Assembly (NCBI RefSeq): GCF_025151045.1
Contig: NZ_CP102285.1
Coordinates: 2,728,001-2,792,000, forward strand
Direction of reading: 5' to 3'
DNA from: Parabacteroides johnsonii DSM 18315
GTDB taxonomy: Bacteria > Bacteroidota > Bacteroidia > Bacteroidales > Tannerellaceae
DNA: 64,000 bases
The notes beneath the pieces are model-generated. The model was not told where the DNA came from. It saw only the letters and a program-made list of their open reading frames with translations, and made no database searches. The position numbers were made by a program, and so were the translations under genes. Positions 1 to 8,881 of this stretch are shown here, piece after piece. Numbering within the stretch: position 1 is the stretch's first letter; the number at the start of each line of letters is the position of its first letter.

Positions 1-1
1 A

Positions 2-427
2 AACCTGACAGGTATCGAATATAAGTTGGCGAGATGCTGTAACCCGATCTACGGAGACGAGGTCTTCGGTTTCGTCTCTACACAGGGAATCAAGATTCAC
101 CGGATGGACTGCCCAAACGCGCAGGAGATGTTCAGCCGTTTTGGCTACCGCATCATTCAAGCAAAATGGAGCGGCAAAGGAGACAACGGATATATTGTTA
201 CGCTCCGGGTCATCGGTCGTGACGATATCGCGATTGTCACCAACATCACTTCCGTCATCAGCAAAGAAGCAGGTGTCACGCTCCGCTCTCTGAACATCGA
301 TTCGGTAGACGGGATCTTCCAGGGGAACTTTACAGTGATGGTCCGCGACACAACGGCGCTAAATATGTTGACTAAAAAAATCAACGCGGTGAAAGGGGTC
401 AAGACAGTGGAAAGATTAAACTCTTAA
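2..427 (+). CDS. RelA/SpoT family (p)ppGpp synthetase/hydrolase, C-terminal part
   Basis: Only the last 141 codons are in the window; the reading frame is open from base 2. RelA/SpoT homologues make and degrade the stringent-response alarmone (p)ppGpp in the cytoplasm. The fragment begins in the conserved-cysteine region (LARCCNPIYGDEVFGFVS, then IHRMDCPN), typical of the regulatory half, and continues into a C-terminal ACT domain (IVTNITSVISKEAGVTLRSL, ending VKGVKTVERLNS). The catalytic domains are upstream, so it cannot be told whether this is the bifunctional or a synthetase-only paralogue. It is ordinary chromosomal backbone and marks the left edge of the accessory region. Confidence 0.93.
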   Translation, partial: NLTGIEYKLARCCNPIYGDEVFGFVSTQGIKIHRMDCPNAQEMFSRFGYRIIQAKWSGKGDNGYIVTLRVIGRDDIAIVTNITSVISKEAGVTLRSLNIDSVDGIFQGNFTVMVRDTTALNMLTKKINAVKGVKTVERLNS

Positions 428-622
428 CGGGTATCATCGCCAAATCCGCAAGGTAACGAGAACAAGGTCATGTTCCCATCGGACACAACCCTTGAAAAAC
501 TGGTTTATCTTACATATCATAATACACGGAAGAAATAAACCATACCACTGGCCAATTGGGCTACAACTTCGCAACAATTGGCTACAAAGTTTGGAAACCG
601 ATTTAAATTATTATAATTTTAC

Positions 623-682
623 ACTCATCGGAACGGGGATCTCATCCCTTAGTACTGGCCGCTCCCCGGCCGATGAGTTTTC
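623..682 (+). terminator. Hairpin terminator after the RelA/SpoT gene
   Basis: A long stem: ACTCATCGG (623-631) pairs with CCGATGAGT (670-678), and inside it CGGGGA (634-639) pairs with TCCCCG (663-668); a short T run follows. A second, smaller hairpin (GAATCATC, AAA loop, GGTGATTC) follows near 699-717 with T-rich sequence after it. Together they probably end the upstream transcript. The rest of 428-795 shows no convincing gene. Confidence 0.55.
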
Positions 683-795
683 GATCCTTACAAACACGAA
701 TCATCAAAGGTGATTCATTGTTTTTCAATACTTTAGACTTGTAACATACGACACTAATTGTTGTACTCATGGTTTACATCTCAGTTTACATGCCT

Positions 796-803
796 CATGT
801 AAA
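796..803. repeat. Target site duplication, left copy
   Basis: CATGTAAA lies directly outside the left terminal inverted repeat of the insertion sequence and is repeated at 2634-2641 directly outside the right one. Eight base pairs is the duplication length known for the ISL3 family. Confidence 0.85.
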
Positions 804-866
804 GGATCATCCCGAAATCCTGAGGGGAAAAAATCGTATCTTAGTGGCAGTAAAAAAATAAAAGAG

Positions 867-1226
867 ATGAGTTACGATCAATTTCTTCGTTTTATCTTTC
901 CGGAGGGAATGTTTGATTATTTTGAGTTGTCTGATTTCAAAGAAAAGTCGGATAGGGTAGAAATATATTTTGAAGAGAAGAATATACATCCTAAAGAATA
1001 TGCAACCGATAACTTGGAGAGCAAGGGCTTTTATGAACAAGTCAGGATGCAGGATTATCCGATGCGTGGGCGTAGCTGCCTGTTGTTTATCAAAAAACGA
1101 AGATGGTTCAATCACAGTACTGGCAAGTATGTAAGCCGCAATTGGAAATTAGTGGCAGAAGGAACGCAAATAACGACTGAATTTGCGTCTTTTTTAAAAG
1201 CATTGGATCGACTCGCGCGCTCTTAG
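867..1226 (+). CDS. ISAon1-type transposase N-terminal protein (orfA)
   Basis: 119 residues, beginning MSYDQFLRFIFPEG. It matches in style the separate N-terminal region protein found with ISAon1/ISL3-type transposases of Bacteroidales, presumably the DNA-binding part: rich in basic and aromatic residues, with no DDE residues. It stops at 1224-1226, just before the larger transposase frame opens. The downstream frame is open from 1198 and lies +1 relative to this one, so the two could be made separately or joined by a frameshift. The exact function of this half is inferred from the pairing, not seen directly. Confidence 0.7.
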   Translation: MSYDQFLRFIFPEGMFDYFELSDFKEKSDRVEIYFEEKNIHPKEYATDNLESKGFYEQVRMQDYPMRGRSCLLFIKKRRWFNHSTGKYVSRNWKLVAEGTQITTEFASFLKALDRLARS

Positions 1227-1236
1227 CATTAGTCTT

Positions 1237-2190
1237 TTGGCGGATCATTACGGAATGGAAGCCAAACTGTTGGAGTCCCAATATAAGAATCATCTGAGTC
1301 ATTTCAGGAATTGGGAGCAACGTGCCCATGCCGAAGAATGGATGCTCTTCGAGAAAAACATTGGACCCTACGTCGGGATGGACGAAACGGCACTGTCGTC
1401 GGGAGAACTGTATACAATCCTGATTAACAAAGAGGCCAAAGGAAGAAAAGGCACAATCATCGCCATGATCAAAGGGACATCCGTAGAAAAGGTATCCCAA
1501 GTTATACTCAAACTTTCCCGTCGCAGGCGGTTTCAAGTTCGGGAAATAACATTGGACATGGCACCCAATATGGCCCGGATAGCCCGTCTCTGTTTCCCGG
1601 CTGCCAAGCTGGTTATCGACCGTTTTCATGTTCAAAAGTTAGCTTTTGAAGCCGTTCAGGAAATGCGGATAAAGGCACGATGGGAAGCCTTGGATAAAGA
1701 AATGGTCGAGATCACATACGCTAAAGCATCAGGACAGCCTTTTGTTACTGAAACATTTGAGAATGGGGACAGTCGAAAACAGCTGTTGGCCAGAAGCCGC
1801 TATCTTTTGTTCAAAAAAACTGAACTGTGGTCGGAGAGCCAAAGAAAAAGAGCTAAAATCCTTTTCCGGGAATATCCCGATATCAAGAAGGCCTATTACT
1901 TAAGCATGAGGTTAGGGTTGATATATCATCAGGCACAATCGGCAGATATTGCCTTGACGCGTTTGGCACATTGGTATGATCAGGTGGACAAATCCGGTTT
2001 CCTGTCTTTTGGCACTGTTGCCAGAACCATACAAACACACTACTTGAATATTGTTGGCTTTTTTAAAAGACGCTCCACCAATGCCGCGAGTGAGTCCTTC
2101 AATGCTAAAATCAAAGCTTTTAGAGCACAGCTGAGAGGCGTGAGGGATATTGCTTTTTTCTTATTCAGACTCACCAATATGTATGCATAA
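1237..2190 (+). CDS. ISL3/ISAon1-family DDE transposase (orfB)
   Basis: 317 residues from a TTG codon; the frame is open from 1198. The DDE triad is visible: D in GMDETAL, D in LVIDRFHVQKLA and E in NAASESFNAKIKAF, the ISL3 arrangement. It would catalyse strand transfer of the surrounding element. There is no clear ATG or ribosome binding site, which is why translation coupled to, or frameshifted from, the upstream frame is suspected. A classic -1 slippery site would give the wrong frame here; +1 would be needed. The gene looks otherwise undamaged, with its stop at 2188-2190. Confidence 0.85.
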   Translation: MADHYGMEAKLLESQYKNHLSHFRNWEQRAHAEEWMLFEKNIGPYVGMDETALSSGELYTILINKEAKGRKGTIIAMIKGTSVEKVSQVILKLSRRRRFQVREITLDMAPNMARIARLCFPAAKLVIDRFHVQKLAFEAVQEMRIKARWEALDKEMVEITYAKASGQPFVTETFENGDSRKQLLARSRYLLFKKTELWSESQRKRAKILFREYPDIKKAYYLSMRLGLIYHQAQSADIALTRLAHWYDQVDKSGFLSFGTVARTIQTHYLNIVGFFKRRSTNAASESFNAKIKAFRAQLRGVRDIAFFLFRLTNMYA

Positions 2191-2267
2191 TTAATTCTCT
2201 ATGAATATAGGTATCTCCTTATACGTACATAACCGGGCTAAATAAAAGAACTGCAACATAACTACAA

Positions 2268-2302
2268 TAAAAAAGCGTGTCCCTCTAATATAGAGGCAAC
2301 AC
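2268..2302 (-). terminator. Terminator inside the IS, minus strand
   Basis: On the minus strand GTGTTGCCTCT pairs with AGAGGGACAC across a 5-nt loop, followed by a T run (2269-2274 on the plus strand is all A). It would stop transcripts entering the IS from the right, for example from the tRNA side, before they run antisense through the transposase. Confidence 0.5.
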
Positions 2303-2633
2303 ACTCTTTCTAATAGTTAAGGTTTGGGTTATTATATTTCTTGTCGTTATATACTGTTATAAAAAAGCTTGACCTGAAAGTTGTCAAGCTATACCCATTG
2401 CACAGTCAAGGCTCCTTTGTTTTTGTTCACTCTATACCTATAATCTCTCTGAAAATGAGTGACAGCACGAAGGAACGCTTTTATTTTATACAAAACAAAT
2501 TTATCTGGAATTATTTTTACACTATCGGGGATTATAATAAATACTTAAATACTATCAGGGGGCTTATAGGAAGATGCAATGGATACTTTGGGAGATGATT
2601 ATATTTTAATCCCTCAGGATTTCGGTATGATCC

Positions 2634-2641
2634 CATGTAAA
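2634..2641. repeat. Target site duplication, right copy
   Basis: CATGTAAA, the second copy of the 8-bp direct repeat bounding the ISL3-like element; see the left copy at 796-803. Confidence 0.85.
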
Positions 2642-2666
2642 CCCACACGAAAACCACAGAAAAAGC

Positions 2667-2702
2667 CATAAAAAAAGCAGTCATCTAAAAAGATAACTGC
2701 TT
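2667..2702 (-). terminator. Rho-independent terminator of tRNA-Thr
   Basis: On the minus strand AAGCAGT-ATCT pairs with AGAT-ACTGCTT around an A/T loop and is followed by seven T (2670-2676). It lies about 10 bases past the 3' end of the tRNA gene, as expected for a single-gene tRNA transcript. Confidence 0.8.
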
Positions 2703-2711
2703 GATATTGTG

Positions 2712-2784
<73 letters not shown>

Positions 2785-3057
2785 AACACTCAATATAACA
2801 CATTGAATTATTGATATTTACAATTCAACTTTGTTATCTTTCTGATTTTATGTAATTTCTGGTTTAAGTGTTGGTTTAAACAGATGTTAGATTAATATTA
2901 TTGTTAATTATCTATATTTCAATATTGTATCATACAAAAAAACGATCATTTGTGATAATGATGTCTTGTAAACCAAGCAGGGCACAATTTATAAAAAATG
3001 TTCATAATATCATTTCTATAAAATGTGTCCCACCCTTATTTTCTATTTGAACTATCT

Positions 3058-3987
3058 TTAAACTTCTGTCACTTCTCCTGTCTCCACATCAACAGTAAAA
3101 ATAACTTGTTTCTTACTTCCGTCATAATTGGTAATATCAATCTGGTATTTCCAGATTGGATTACTTTGTTCTAAGATTGTTGAATTGATGCGGGCATTAT
3201 CTTCAACACCTTTTAAAGAAGGGATAGAGGTCTTCCAAACATCTTTTCCCGTCTGGTAATTATGTCTGATAATAAAGAAATCACTTTCACGGGCAATAAA
3301 AATTCCTTCTGTATAAGAGATAGGAACTGGATTGAAGTCTCCATTTACAAAATTCCCCTTCCATTCTGCAATCTTTTTTCCATCAGGTGATAATATGATA
3401 GAATAAGTACAATCCTCAATCATATTTAATACAAAAATACTTCCTTGAAACCAATAAGGATTTGCAATAGTTGGATAATTAAGAGGATAGACAATTATTT
3501 CATTACCATTAAAAAGGAAAATATCTTTGGAAACTACATCACTTGTCGTTAAAAAGGTATTTTCTCTATGAAGATATGAAAGTACAGCAATAAATCCCCG
3601 ATTCGTTTTGTAAATACCTGATCTAAAATCAAATGCAGTAACATTCAAAAGCTTTGTTTCGCCATAACCTTTATCAATTTTTATTGTACGTTCGACTGTT
3701 TTTGTTCCGTTCCATTCTTTCAATTGCTCCTTTGTATGATTATTAAACATACCGATCCACATTTTTTCATTTTTAATACCTGTCAAGAATACAGTATCTT
3801 CATTATAAGCACATGGAGTAATGCTTAACATATCAAAGCCTTCTCGATTTTTTACTTTGTAATCGTAAAAATTATTTCTTCTCTCCTGTTCCCATTCTCC
3901 AGGTCCCTTCACTAGTTCTTTATCACAACTGGATAACAGTAACAAAGAACAGATAACAAACATACATACATTAAAAATTCTATTCAT
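3058..3987 (-). CDS. Lipoprotein of unknown function
   Basis: 309 residues with a lipoprotein signal: basic start, hydrophobic stretch, lipobox LLLSSC with the cysteine near residue 20 and an acidic residue just after it. The mature part alternates short hydrophobic and polar strands (for example KIAEWKGNFVNG, then GIFIARESDFFIIRHNYQTGKDVWKTSIP), which looks like a beta-propeller of the kind common in Bacteroidales surface lipoproteins; that fold is an inference. A probable structured leader or separate RNA lies 48 bp upstream on the same strand, so its expression may depend on read-through of that terminator. Confidence 0.7.
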   Translation of the reverse strand: MNRIFNVCMFVICSLLLLSSCDKELVKGPGEWEQERRNNFYDYKVKNREGFDMLSITPCAYNEDTVFLTGIKNEKMWIGMFNNHTKEQLKEWNGTKTVERTIKIDKGYGETKLLNVTAFDFRSGIYKTNRGFIAVLSYLHRENTFLTTSDVVSKDIFLFNGNEIIVYPLNYPTIANPYWFQGSIFVLNMIEDCTYSIILSPDGKKIAEWKGNFVNGDFNPVPISYTEGIFIARESDFFIIRHNYQTGKDVWKTSIPSLKGVEDNARINSTILEQSNPIWKYQIDITNYDGSKKQVIFTVDVETGEVTEV

Positions 3988-4034
3988 TTTGATTCTTGTT
4001 GTTTTCCCTGTTCCCTTTGGAAAAATTAATAAAT

Positions 4035-4306
4035 AAAAAAGGTGTGGGAACTGTATTTGCTTTATCCTGTTATCTGGCTTCTCGCATTGCCATTAGAGTG
4101 GATAAAACAACAGCAACCCACACCTATTGAGATATAGTTTACCCTTTCAGGTAAGTCTATAACAAAAGATGCGGGTGCTATTGCCATCACCTTCACTCTA
4201 ATACAAATTTTGCGAGAATTTGATAACAGAAGATAATTTCAATAACACCTTTCGTAAAACGTATGTCCTCCCACACTGTGTCCTATCTCTTTAGGCGTAT
4301 GAGATT
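4035..4306 (-). ncRNA. Structured RNA (6S-like small RNA or attenuator leader)
   Basis: No reading frame is convincing here, but the minus strand holds a promoter, nested helices and a T run. Helices, closing to inner (plus-strand coordinates): 4269-4276 with 4042-4049; 4222-4229 with 4067-4074; 4212-4216 with 4081-4085; 4194-4202 with 4092-4100. The large bulge between the outer two helices resembles the open bubble of 6S RNA. A competing fold pairs 4117-4124 with 4041-4048 and 4100-4106 with 4061-4067, directly before the T run (4035-4040), as in an attenuator. The RNA is about 270 nt. Family assignment is not proven. Confidence 0.5.
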
Positions 4307-4310
4307 GGGA

Positions 4311-4340
4311 CAAAAGTACGAAAAGCGTTTTATAATTCAA
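4311..4340 (-). promoter_or_regulatory. Bacteroides-type promoter for the structured RNA
   Basis: The minus strand has TTG, 19 bases, then TACTTTTG (4311-4318), matching the Bacteroides -33/-7 consensus including spacing. The start of transcription should fall near 4304-4306. Confidence 0.6.
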
Positions 4341-4494
4341 TGGTTTAAATAAAAATATATCGTTTAATTCCTTATCGCCTTATACAAGAAGGTAAAAAGA
4401 AGGATAAACGGAATGATCGGATAGATTAACAACACTATCAGGTACACAATGGCGGCAATTAAGATATAAAGTATTATTTCCATATCTCACAATC

Positions 4495-4947
4495 TTAAAT
4501 CCGTCCGTTTTCAGAATAACTGTAATAAGTCTCATCCGTTATGATAAGATGATCCAAAAGGTTGATACCAATCAATTTGGCAGTCTCCTTTACTCTTTTT
4601 GTTACTTGATCGTCTTGCATACTTGGTTGTATGTTTCCAGATGGGTGATTGTGTGCCAATATGATAGCAGAAGCATTACCCAATATTGCTGCCTGCATAA
4701 TAATGCGTATATCCGCAGATGTTTCGTTCAATCCACCTTCTGAAATAGGGCAAATGCCTAATACCTTGTTGGCTTTATTCATTAAAATGACTTTGAAAAA
4801 CTCTTTGTACTGTATTGTTTCAGAATCAAATACAGACAAAAGGATTTTATAAGCATCTTCAGCGGAAAAGATTTTCTCTCTTTCAGAGGCTTTAATCTTT
4901 GACTTGTAAGTGAGTTTCACTTCACATACCTTGTACTGACTTTCCAT
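4495..4947 (-). CDS. RadC-like JAB-domain protein
   Basis: 150 residues when started at MESQYKVCEV, the usual start for Bacteroidales members of this family; an upstream in-frame extension is not conserved in style. The JAB/MPN metal-site motif is present: E in the middle, AHNHPSGNIQPSMQDD, then an aspartate. RadC-like proteins of this short type, lacking the N-terminal helix-hairpin-helix domain, are typical passengers of mobile islands. The biochemical role is uncertain despite the historical DNA-repair name. It is transcribed away from the helicase island to its right and toward the structured RNA. Confidence 0.85.
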   Translation of the reverse strand: MESQYKVCEVKLTYKSKIKASEREKIFSAEDAYKILLSVFDSETIQYKEFFKVILMNKANKVLGICPISEGGLNETSADIRIIMQAAILGNASAIILAHNHPSGNIQPSMQDDQVTKRVKETAKLIGINLLDHLIITDETYYSYSENGRI

Positions 4948-5333
4948 AATGATATAAATTTGATTTTTGTTGATAATTCCTGTGTATTGACTTGGTTTTA
5001 ATCCTTTGTAGTGTTGAGGATTACACCATATAAAAGAGAAAAGGGGGAAAATACCGCAATCCGTCATTAAATCTCTATCCGTTAAAAATCTCTTTCCTCC
5101 GTTTCCAGAGTTCGGATAGGCATTTATCCGTTTTTGAAAAAGAGATTCATAGGTAGATTACTTGCATATTTTTCACTTCTCTATCATCTACTGAGGGGGG
5201 TCTTTAAGATAAGTGAAGTTAAGCCCGCGTGTCATACATGATAGCTTGATTTATAGTGATTTTTCAAAGTTGAGGCATGTTTTATCTCTGTAATTTGGTT
5301 TGAAGAAAATTATTTTGATATAAAGGCTCATAA

Positions 5334-5368
5334 ATAAAAAATCCTTCGAAGTAAGTTTCCGAAGGATT
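5334..5368 (-). terminator. Terminator downstream of the helicase gene
   Basis: ATCCTTCG (5341-5348) pairs with CGAAGGAT (5360-5367), with a T run on the minus strand (5336-5340). It ends the minus-strand group that begins near 8795. The remaining part of 5068-5461 shows no gene. Confidence 0.65.
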
Positions 5369-5461
5369 CTGATTCATAGTAGAAGTTTGTTTTTCTGAGA
5401 TCACGCAACATTTTTTGAACAGGGTCTATAAAATCATTATTCTCTCAAAAATGTTGCACTG

Positions 5462-7261
5462 TCATATCTTCGATTCAACTAATAAAAATTTACGACTTCC
5501 ACCAGTGTTAATCTCTTTCACATGGAAAAACTCTATTATGGATTGTCCTGTGATCGTCTTTTGGGGAGTTACTCCGGTAAGTGCATAAATACGGGTTAAT
5601 TCCTCTTTGATGTGTTTCTTCGTATATCTTTGTCCCACAGTGAAGGAGTTCTTTATCAACTGGATAAATTCTGTGCCTTCTGTCTTTTCCCTGTATTGTT
5701 TTAAGATCATAGCCTCTTTGATTCGTTTTACGGAATAATCCAGAGATTCGATCATCTCCTTTCCAATCTCTTCGTATGCTTCGTAAATAAACGGATCAGC
5801 CTTTCTCAATTCGTCTTTACAGTTACGGATCATCTCGGTTTCATCATCACCATTCAACGATTCCAATAGGTTAACAACTTCTTTACGTTTATCTTTCAAA
5901 GAAGCATATTTACTTTCTTTTTTTAATCGTTCGAAATCTCCGAAAGGGAAATAAGCAGATTCCACATCCAAGTCGAACAAGGGGTTGCGTTTGTAACTTG
6001 CAATCAGTTCTTCTTTCTCATTATAACTTGATTTGAGTAGGGCTTCATCCACATAGTTGTCGATAGCAAAGAAATTCTCTCTTCCTTCTTTATCCAACAT
6101 TTTGTTGAATGGCAGTACTTTCAATGCTTCACGATAAGCGTTTCTTGCTTCTTCGGAAGTTGCACAGTCGTAAAATGTCTTTATTTTGTTATAAACTTCT
6201 TTGCTCACTTGCAAGTAAATATCAACCTCTTCTTTCGTGCGGACTGGTAAATTGGGATTTGTATTGAAAATGTGATATATACTGTTTACTCCATTACGGA
6301 ATCTCCCGATTGCCTGTATCGCATCCGTATGTGGATCGATCATGGAATATTCTGAAAAATATACCTCTGAAATCATAATGACCGTAGGTTTTATTTCCAG
6401 TTCAATGTCCAGCGCATTGTAGAAACGACTGGTGAAGAAGTTGTATTTCTTCATTTGGGATTTGCTCCATTGCTCGAATGCCTGTTTGAATTTCTTACTT
6501 TTCAGTTTCTCCACGCTCTTCTTTGCGCAGAATACGGTAGATTCATTTTCAATATCCAGTTGTTTGATAAAGGAATGGATCATATCCGTTGAATTGATAA
6601 AGAAACATATTGTCGTGTCCAATTTGTCAAGTTCCCTTTTTAATTGCTCCAGTACATTGTTGGTATGAATCAGCTTGATCGGGAGTTTATACTCAAAGGT
6701 CGGTTCGATCTTTATGGTCTGGAACTTTTGGCTTTCAAAACGGGGATCACTGAAAGAAATGGGAGTTGCAGATACCAAAGCCTTTTCATTGAACAAGAAG
6801 AAATCATCGAACGGAAGAGTTATATCCGATCTGTAATCTGCATCTTTCACGATCTTATGGCATTCATCGAACAACAGGAAGCATGTACCATATATATCCA
6901 TATCCATCAATTCAAAAGCGTCTTTCACTTTGTGAAAACTTTCGGGAGTAGTCAGGATTTTTGTTTTCTTATCTGCTGATTTTTCCAGATACTTAATGAC
7001 ATCTTCCGTATAAACACCTTCGTAGACTCCAAATAGGCTGTCGCCTTTATGTTTCGGATCATTGCATTTGCCCACGATAACAGGGACGTTCGGTTCGATA
7101 ATGATGGAATTACGGTCTGCTTTTAACTCTCCGTAAGTGGCTCCCAAACCTGTAAGTGTTTTATATAATATGGTATTGGCTGGGATCATAGGGAGTACTT
7201 CTGTCAGATATTGGATTTTACCGTTTTCGTTTTTATTGATTTGAATTATTTGAGTATTCAT
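5462..7261 (-). CDS. DEAD/DEAH-like helicase-family protein
   Basis: 599 residues. Superfamily 2 features are visible: a degenerate Walker A region (KTLTGLGATYGE, near residue 34, lacking the usual GKT), a Walker B/DECH box (LLFDECHK, near residue 130), motif III-like VSATPIS (near 163), and motif VI-like DAIQAIGRFRNG (near 318). The C-terminal 250 residues are charged, helical and unassigned. It is followed upstream on the same strand by two unknown genes, all within a block that ends at an integrase remnant, so it is probably cargo of a small integrative element. The altered Walker A leaves ATPase activity uncertain. A defence or replication role is possible but not shown. Confidence 0.7.
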   Translation of the reverse strand: MNTQIIQINKNENGKIQYLTEVLPMIPANTILYKTLTGLGATYGELKADRNSIIIEPNVPVIVGKCNDPKHKGDSLFGVYEGVYTEDVIKYLEKSADKKTKILTTPESFHKVKDAFELMDMDIYGTCFLLFDECHKIVKDADYRSDITLPFDDFFLFNEKALVSATPISFSDPRFESQKFQTIKIEPTFEYKLPIKLIHTNNVLEQLKRELDKLDTTICFFINSTDMIHSFIKQLDIENESTVFCAKKSVEKLKSKKFKQAFEQWSKSQMKKYNFFTSRFYNALDIELEIKPTVIMISEVYFSEYSMIDPHTDAIQAIGRFRNGVNSIYHIFNTNPNLPVRTKEEVDIYLQVSKEVYNKIKTFYDCATSEEARNAYREALKVLPFNKMLDKEGRENFFAIDNYVDEALLKSSYNEKEELIASYKRNPLFDLDVESAYFPFGDFERLKKESKYASLKDKRKEVVNLLESLNGDDETEMIRNCKDELRKADPFIYEAYEEIGKEMIESLDYSVKRIKEAMILKQYREKTEGTEFIQLIKNSFTVGQRYTKKHIKEELTRIYALTGVTPQKTITGQSIIEFFHVKEINTGGSRKFLLVESKI

Positions 7262-7335
7262 CGTCTTTTCTGTTTTAAATGGTTCGTAAATGAGAGAGGA
7301 AGCGGAATATACTTCCTCTCATTGTTTTTCTTTTA

Positions 7336-7818
7336 TCAGATCAATTCTTTTTCAGTCAGATATTCCATCAAATCATCCGTTCTTTTCAATCGAAATATGA
7401 TCTTTCCTTTTTTATAAGAGGCATAAGCGGTGATATATCCGTTAGTCTCGCGGAATAAAGGAACGAATTGCAGGACTTTACCGCTTTCGATCAACTGCTT
7501 GAACATTGCGAGTTGCAAATCATTGTCTTTATCTTCTTTGTAGGCTGCTACATTTTTTGGTTCAGTTCCGAAATCTTCTGTTTTTCCTTCCTTCAAATAT
7601 CCCATCAGCCAAGTAAGTTCTTTTTGATTCAAGATCAGTTTGAAGCCTGCCATGCTTCGAGATTCCAACCAAGCGTAAGGGAATTTGTCTTTACCGGTTT
7701 TGAACTGGATGGTCAGGTTTTCGTATTTACTCATCATCAGTTTGGTTGCATTGTGTGCACCCATGTTGTCATACTCTCTTACTGTTTTGTTTTCGAAATT
7801 AATGTTTAATGTTACCAT
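7336..7818 (-). CDS. Conserved hypothetical protein of the helicase island
   Basis: 160 residues beginning MVTLNINFENKTVREYDNMGAHNATKLMMSKYENLTIQF. No signal peptide, membrane segment or motif I recognise; the composition is that of a small soluble protein with mixed strands and helices. It sits 74 bp upstream of the helicase-like gene on the same strand and is probably its operon partner. In front of it the minus strand has CACCTTTG followed by CAGCGTAATCA, a promoter-leader sequence also seen before other mobile-element genes in this window. Confidence 0.55.
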   Translation of the reverse strand: MVTLNINFENKTVREYDNMGAHNATKLMMSKYENLTIQFKTGKDKFPYAWLESRSMAGFKLILNQKELTWLMGYLKEGKTEDFGTEPKNVAAYKEDKDNDLQLAMFKQLIESGKVLQFVPLFRETNGYITAYASYKKGKIIFRLKRTDDLMEYLTEKELI

Positions 7819-7976
7819 CTCTTTTTTATTTTTGTTCTTCCCTCTTTCCTGTTCGGGAGTTCAGGTAATCAGTGAATCGAGATGTGCACCTCTCGTTGTT
7901 GATTACGCTGCAAAGGTGCGGGTATTTTGGCGGGTGGGGTAGGAACAAAAAAAGGGGACAAATTTGTTCCCCTTGA

Positions 7977-8795
7977 TTAGTATGTGAAAGCTCCGTTTGG
8001 CAGTTGATAGTCTTTATATCTCTTTATCAGCGTTTTCAAGTAGTCTGGATCGGTTGATATGCTTTCATTTTGGATAATTCCTGTGAAGAAAATTAAATCG
8101 CCAATCAGTTGCTTTTCCTTTTTAGATGGTGAATCTTTTATCTTCCGTTTGGAAATGATGGGCTGATAGGAGTTGAAGAAAGTTGTAAAATAAAGATAGA
8201 AGGCGTAAGCCAATACGGAAGTGGATTCAGAAGTTTCAGGCTTCATATAGGATTTAATGCTTTGCCAATTCCAATCGTCAGAGGTGTCAATATCCTCTTT
8301 AAGCCTTGAACATATACGAAGTATAGTAGGGCAATCCTCAATGGTATATTTCTTCTTTCCGATGCAAAATGTAATCTTTGTTTCTTCTTTGAAAGTGGGA
8401 GATTGCAACGAGTGAAGTTCTGTATTTTCCGTTATTTTGTCAATAATGGTTTGTAAGGCTGTCAATGAGGATATGTGTTTGATCCCGTCCGTACATTGAT
8501 TGTAAGAGAAATCATATACGAATAATAATAAATGCCAGAATTTTTCAGTGTCCAGTTCAAAGGAAGTTAGTGTCTCTCCAAATTCTTCATGAGAAAGAAA
8601 TTCATTCAGCCTTGCTTTCAATTTATCCAGCTTTTTAAATTTGATTGCAGATGTATTGTAACGTGAGATATACCGATCAAGCAATGGCGATCCGCAGAAG
8701 TCCTCAAAAGGTTCTATTAATGTAGCCAAATGAAAGACGTACTCCAATGCGGGAAGTTGATCGTCATGGGGTAATTTGTCTGGAAGTGTAAACAT
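7977..8795 (-). CDS. Hypothetical protein
   Basis: 272 residues, beginning MFTLPDKLPHDDQLPALEY. It is predominantly helical and soluble, with many lysine/aspartate pairs and no motif that I recognise. It lies between the integrase stump and the helicase pair and shares their strand, so it is likely part of the same small integrative element. Base composition is low in GC, unlike the ICE to its right. The start is the only ATG near the 5' end of the frame. Confidence 0.55.
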   Translation of the reverse strand: MFTLPDKLPHDDQLPALEYVFHLATLIEPFEDFCGSPLLDRYISRYNTSAIKFKKLDKLKARLNEFLSHEEFGETLTSFELDTEKFWHLLLFVYDFSYNQCTDGIKHISSLTALQTIIDKITENTELHSLQSPTFKEETKITFCIGKKKYTIEDCPTILRICSRLKEDIDTSDDWNWQSIKSYMKPETSESTSVLAYAFYLYFTTFFNSYQPIISKRKIKDSPSKKEKQLIGDLIFFTGIIQNESISTDPDYLKTLIKRYKDYQLPNGAFTY

Positions 8796-8881
8796 GAGAT
8801 TCTTCTATTAAATGGTGATGGTGCAAAGATAAAGGATAAAAAAGAATCCCATCCCCATTTCTGGAAACAGGATTCTTGGGT

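Larger units (their letters stand above)
804..2633 (+). mobile_element. ISL3-like (ISAon1-type) insertion sequence, 1830 bp
   Basis: Terminal inverted repeats at 804-826 and 2611-2633 match at 22 of 23 positions (inner part CCGAAATCCTGAGGG). They are flanked by the perfect 8-bp direct repeat CATGTAAA, so both ends of the element are visible. It carries two transposase reading frames in the plus direction and about 420 bp of non-coding sequence before the right end. Intact ends and an unchanged target duplication suggest a fairly recent insertion. It lies between the RelA/SpoT gene and tRNA-Thr and breaks no recognisable gene. Confidence 0.88.

Noticed and set aside
492-713. 73-residue open frame after the RelA/SpoT gene
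   Set aside because: It runs through two hairpins, has no recognisable motif and overlaps the likely terminator.
1188-1200. Slippery T-run/A-run heptamer as a -1 frameshift site in the ISL3-like element
   Set aside because: A -1 shift would enter the wrong frame; the second transposase frame needs +1.
2341-2598. 85-residue frame at the right end of the ISL3-like element
   Set aside because: It starts at TTG without a ribosome site, has no family resemblance and lies in the non-coding end of the IS; I left it out.
5462-7261. Complete restriction or known defence system at the helicase gene
   Set aside because: No nuclease, methylase or recognised defence partner is visible; only a helicase-like core with unknown neighbours.
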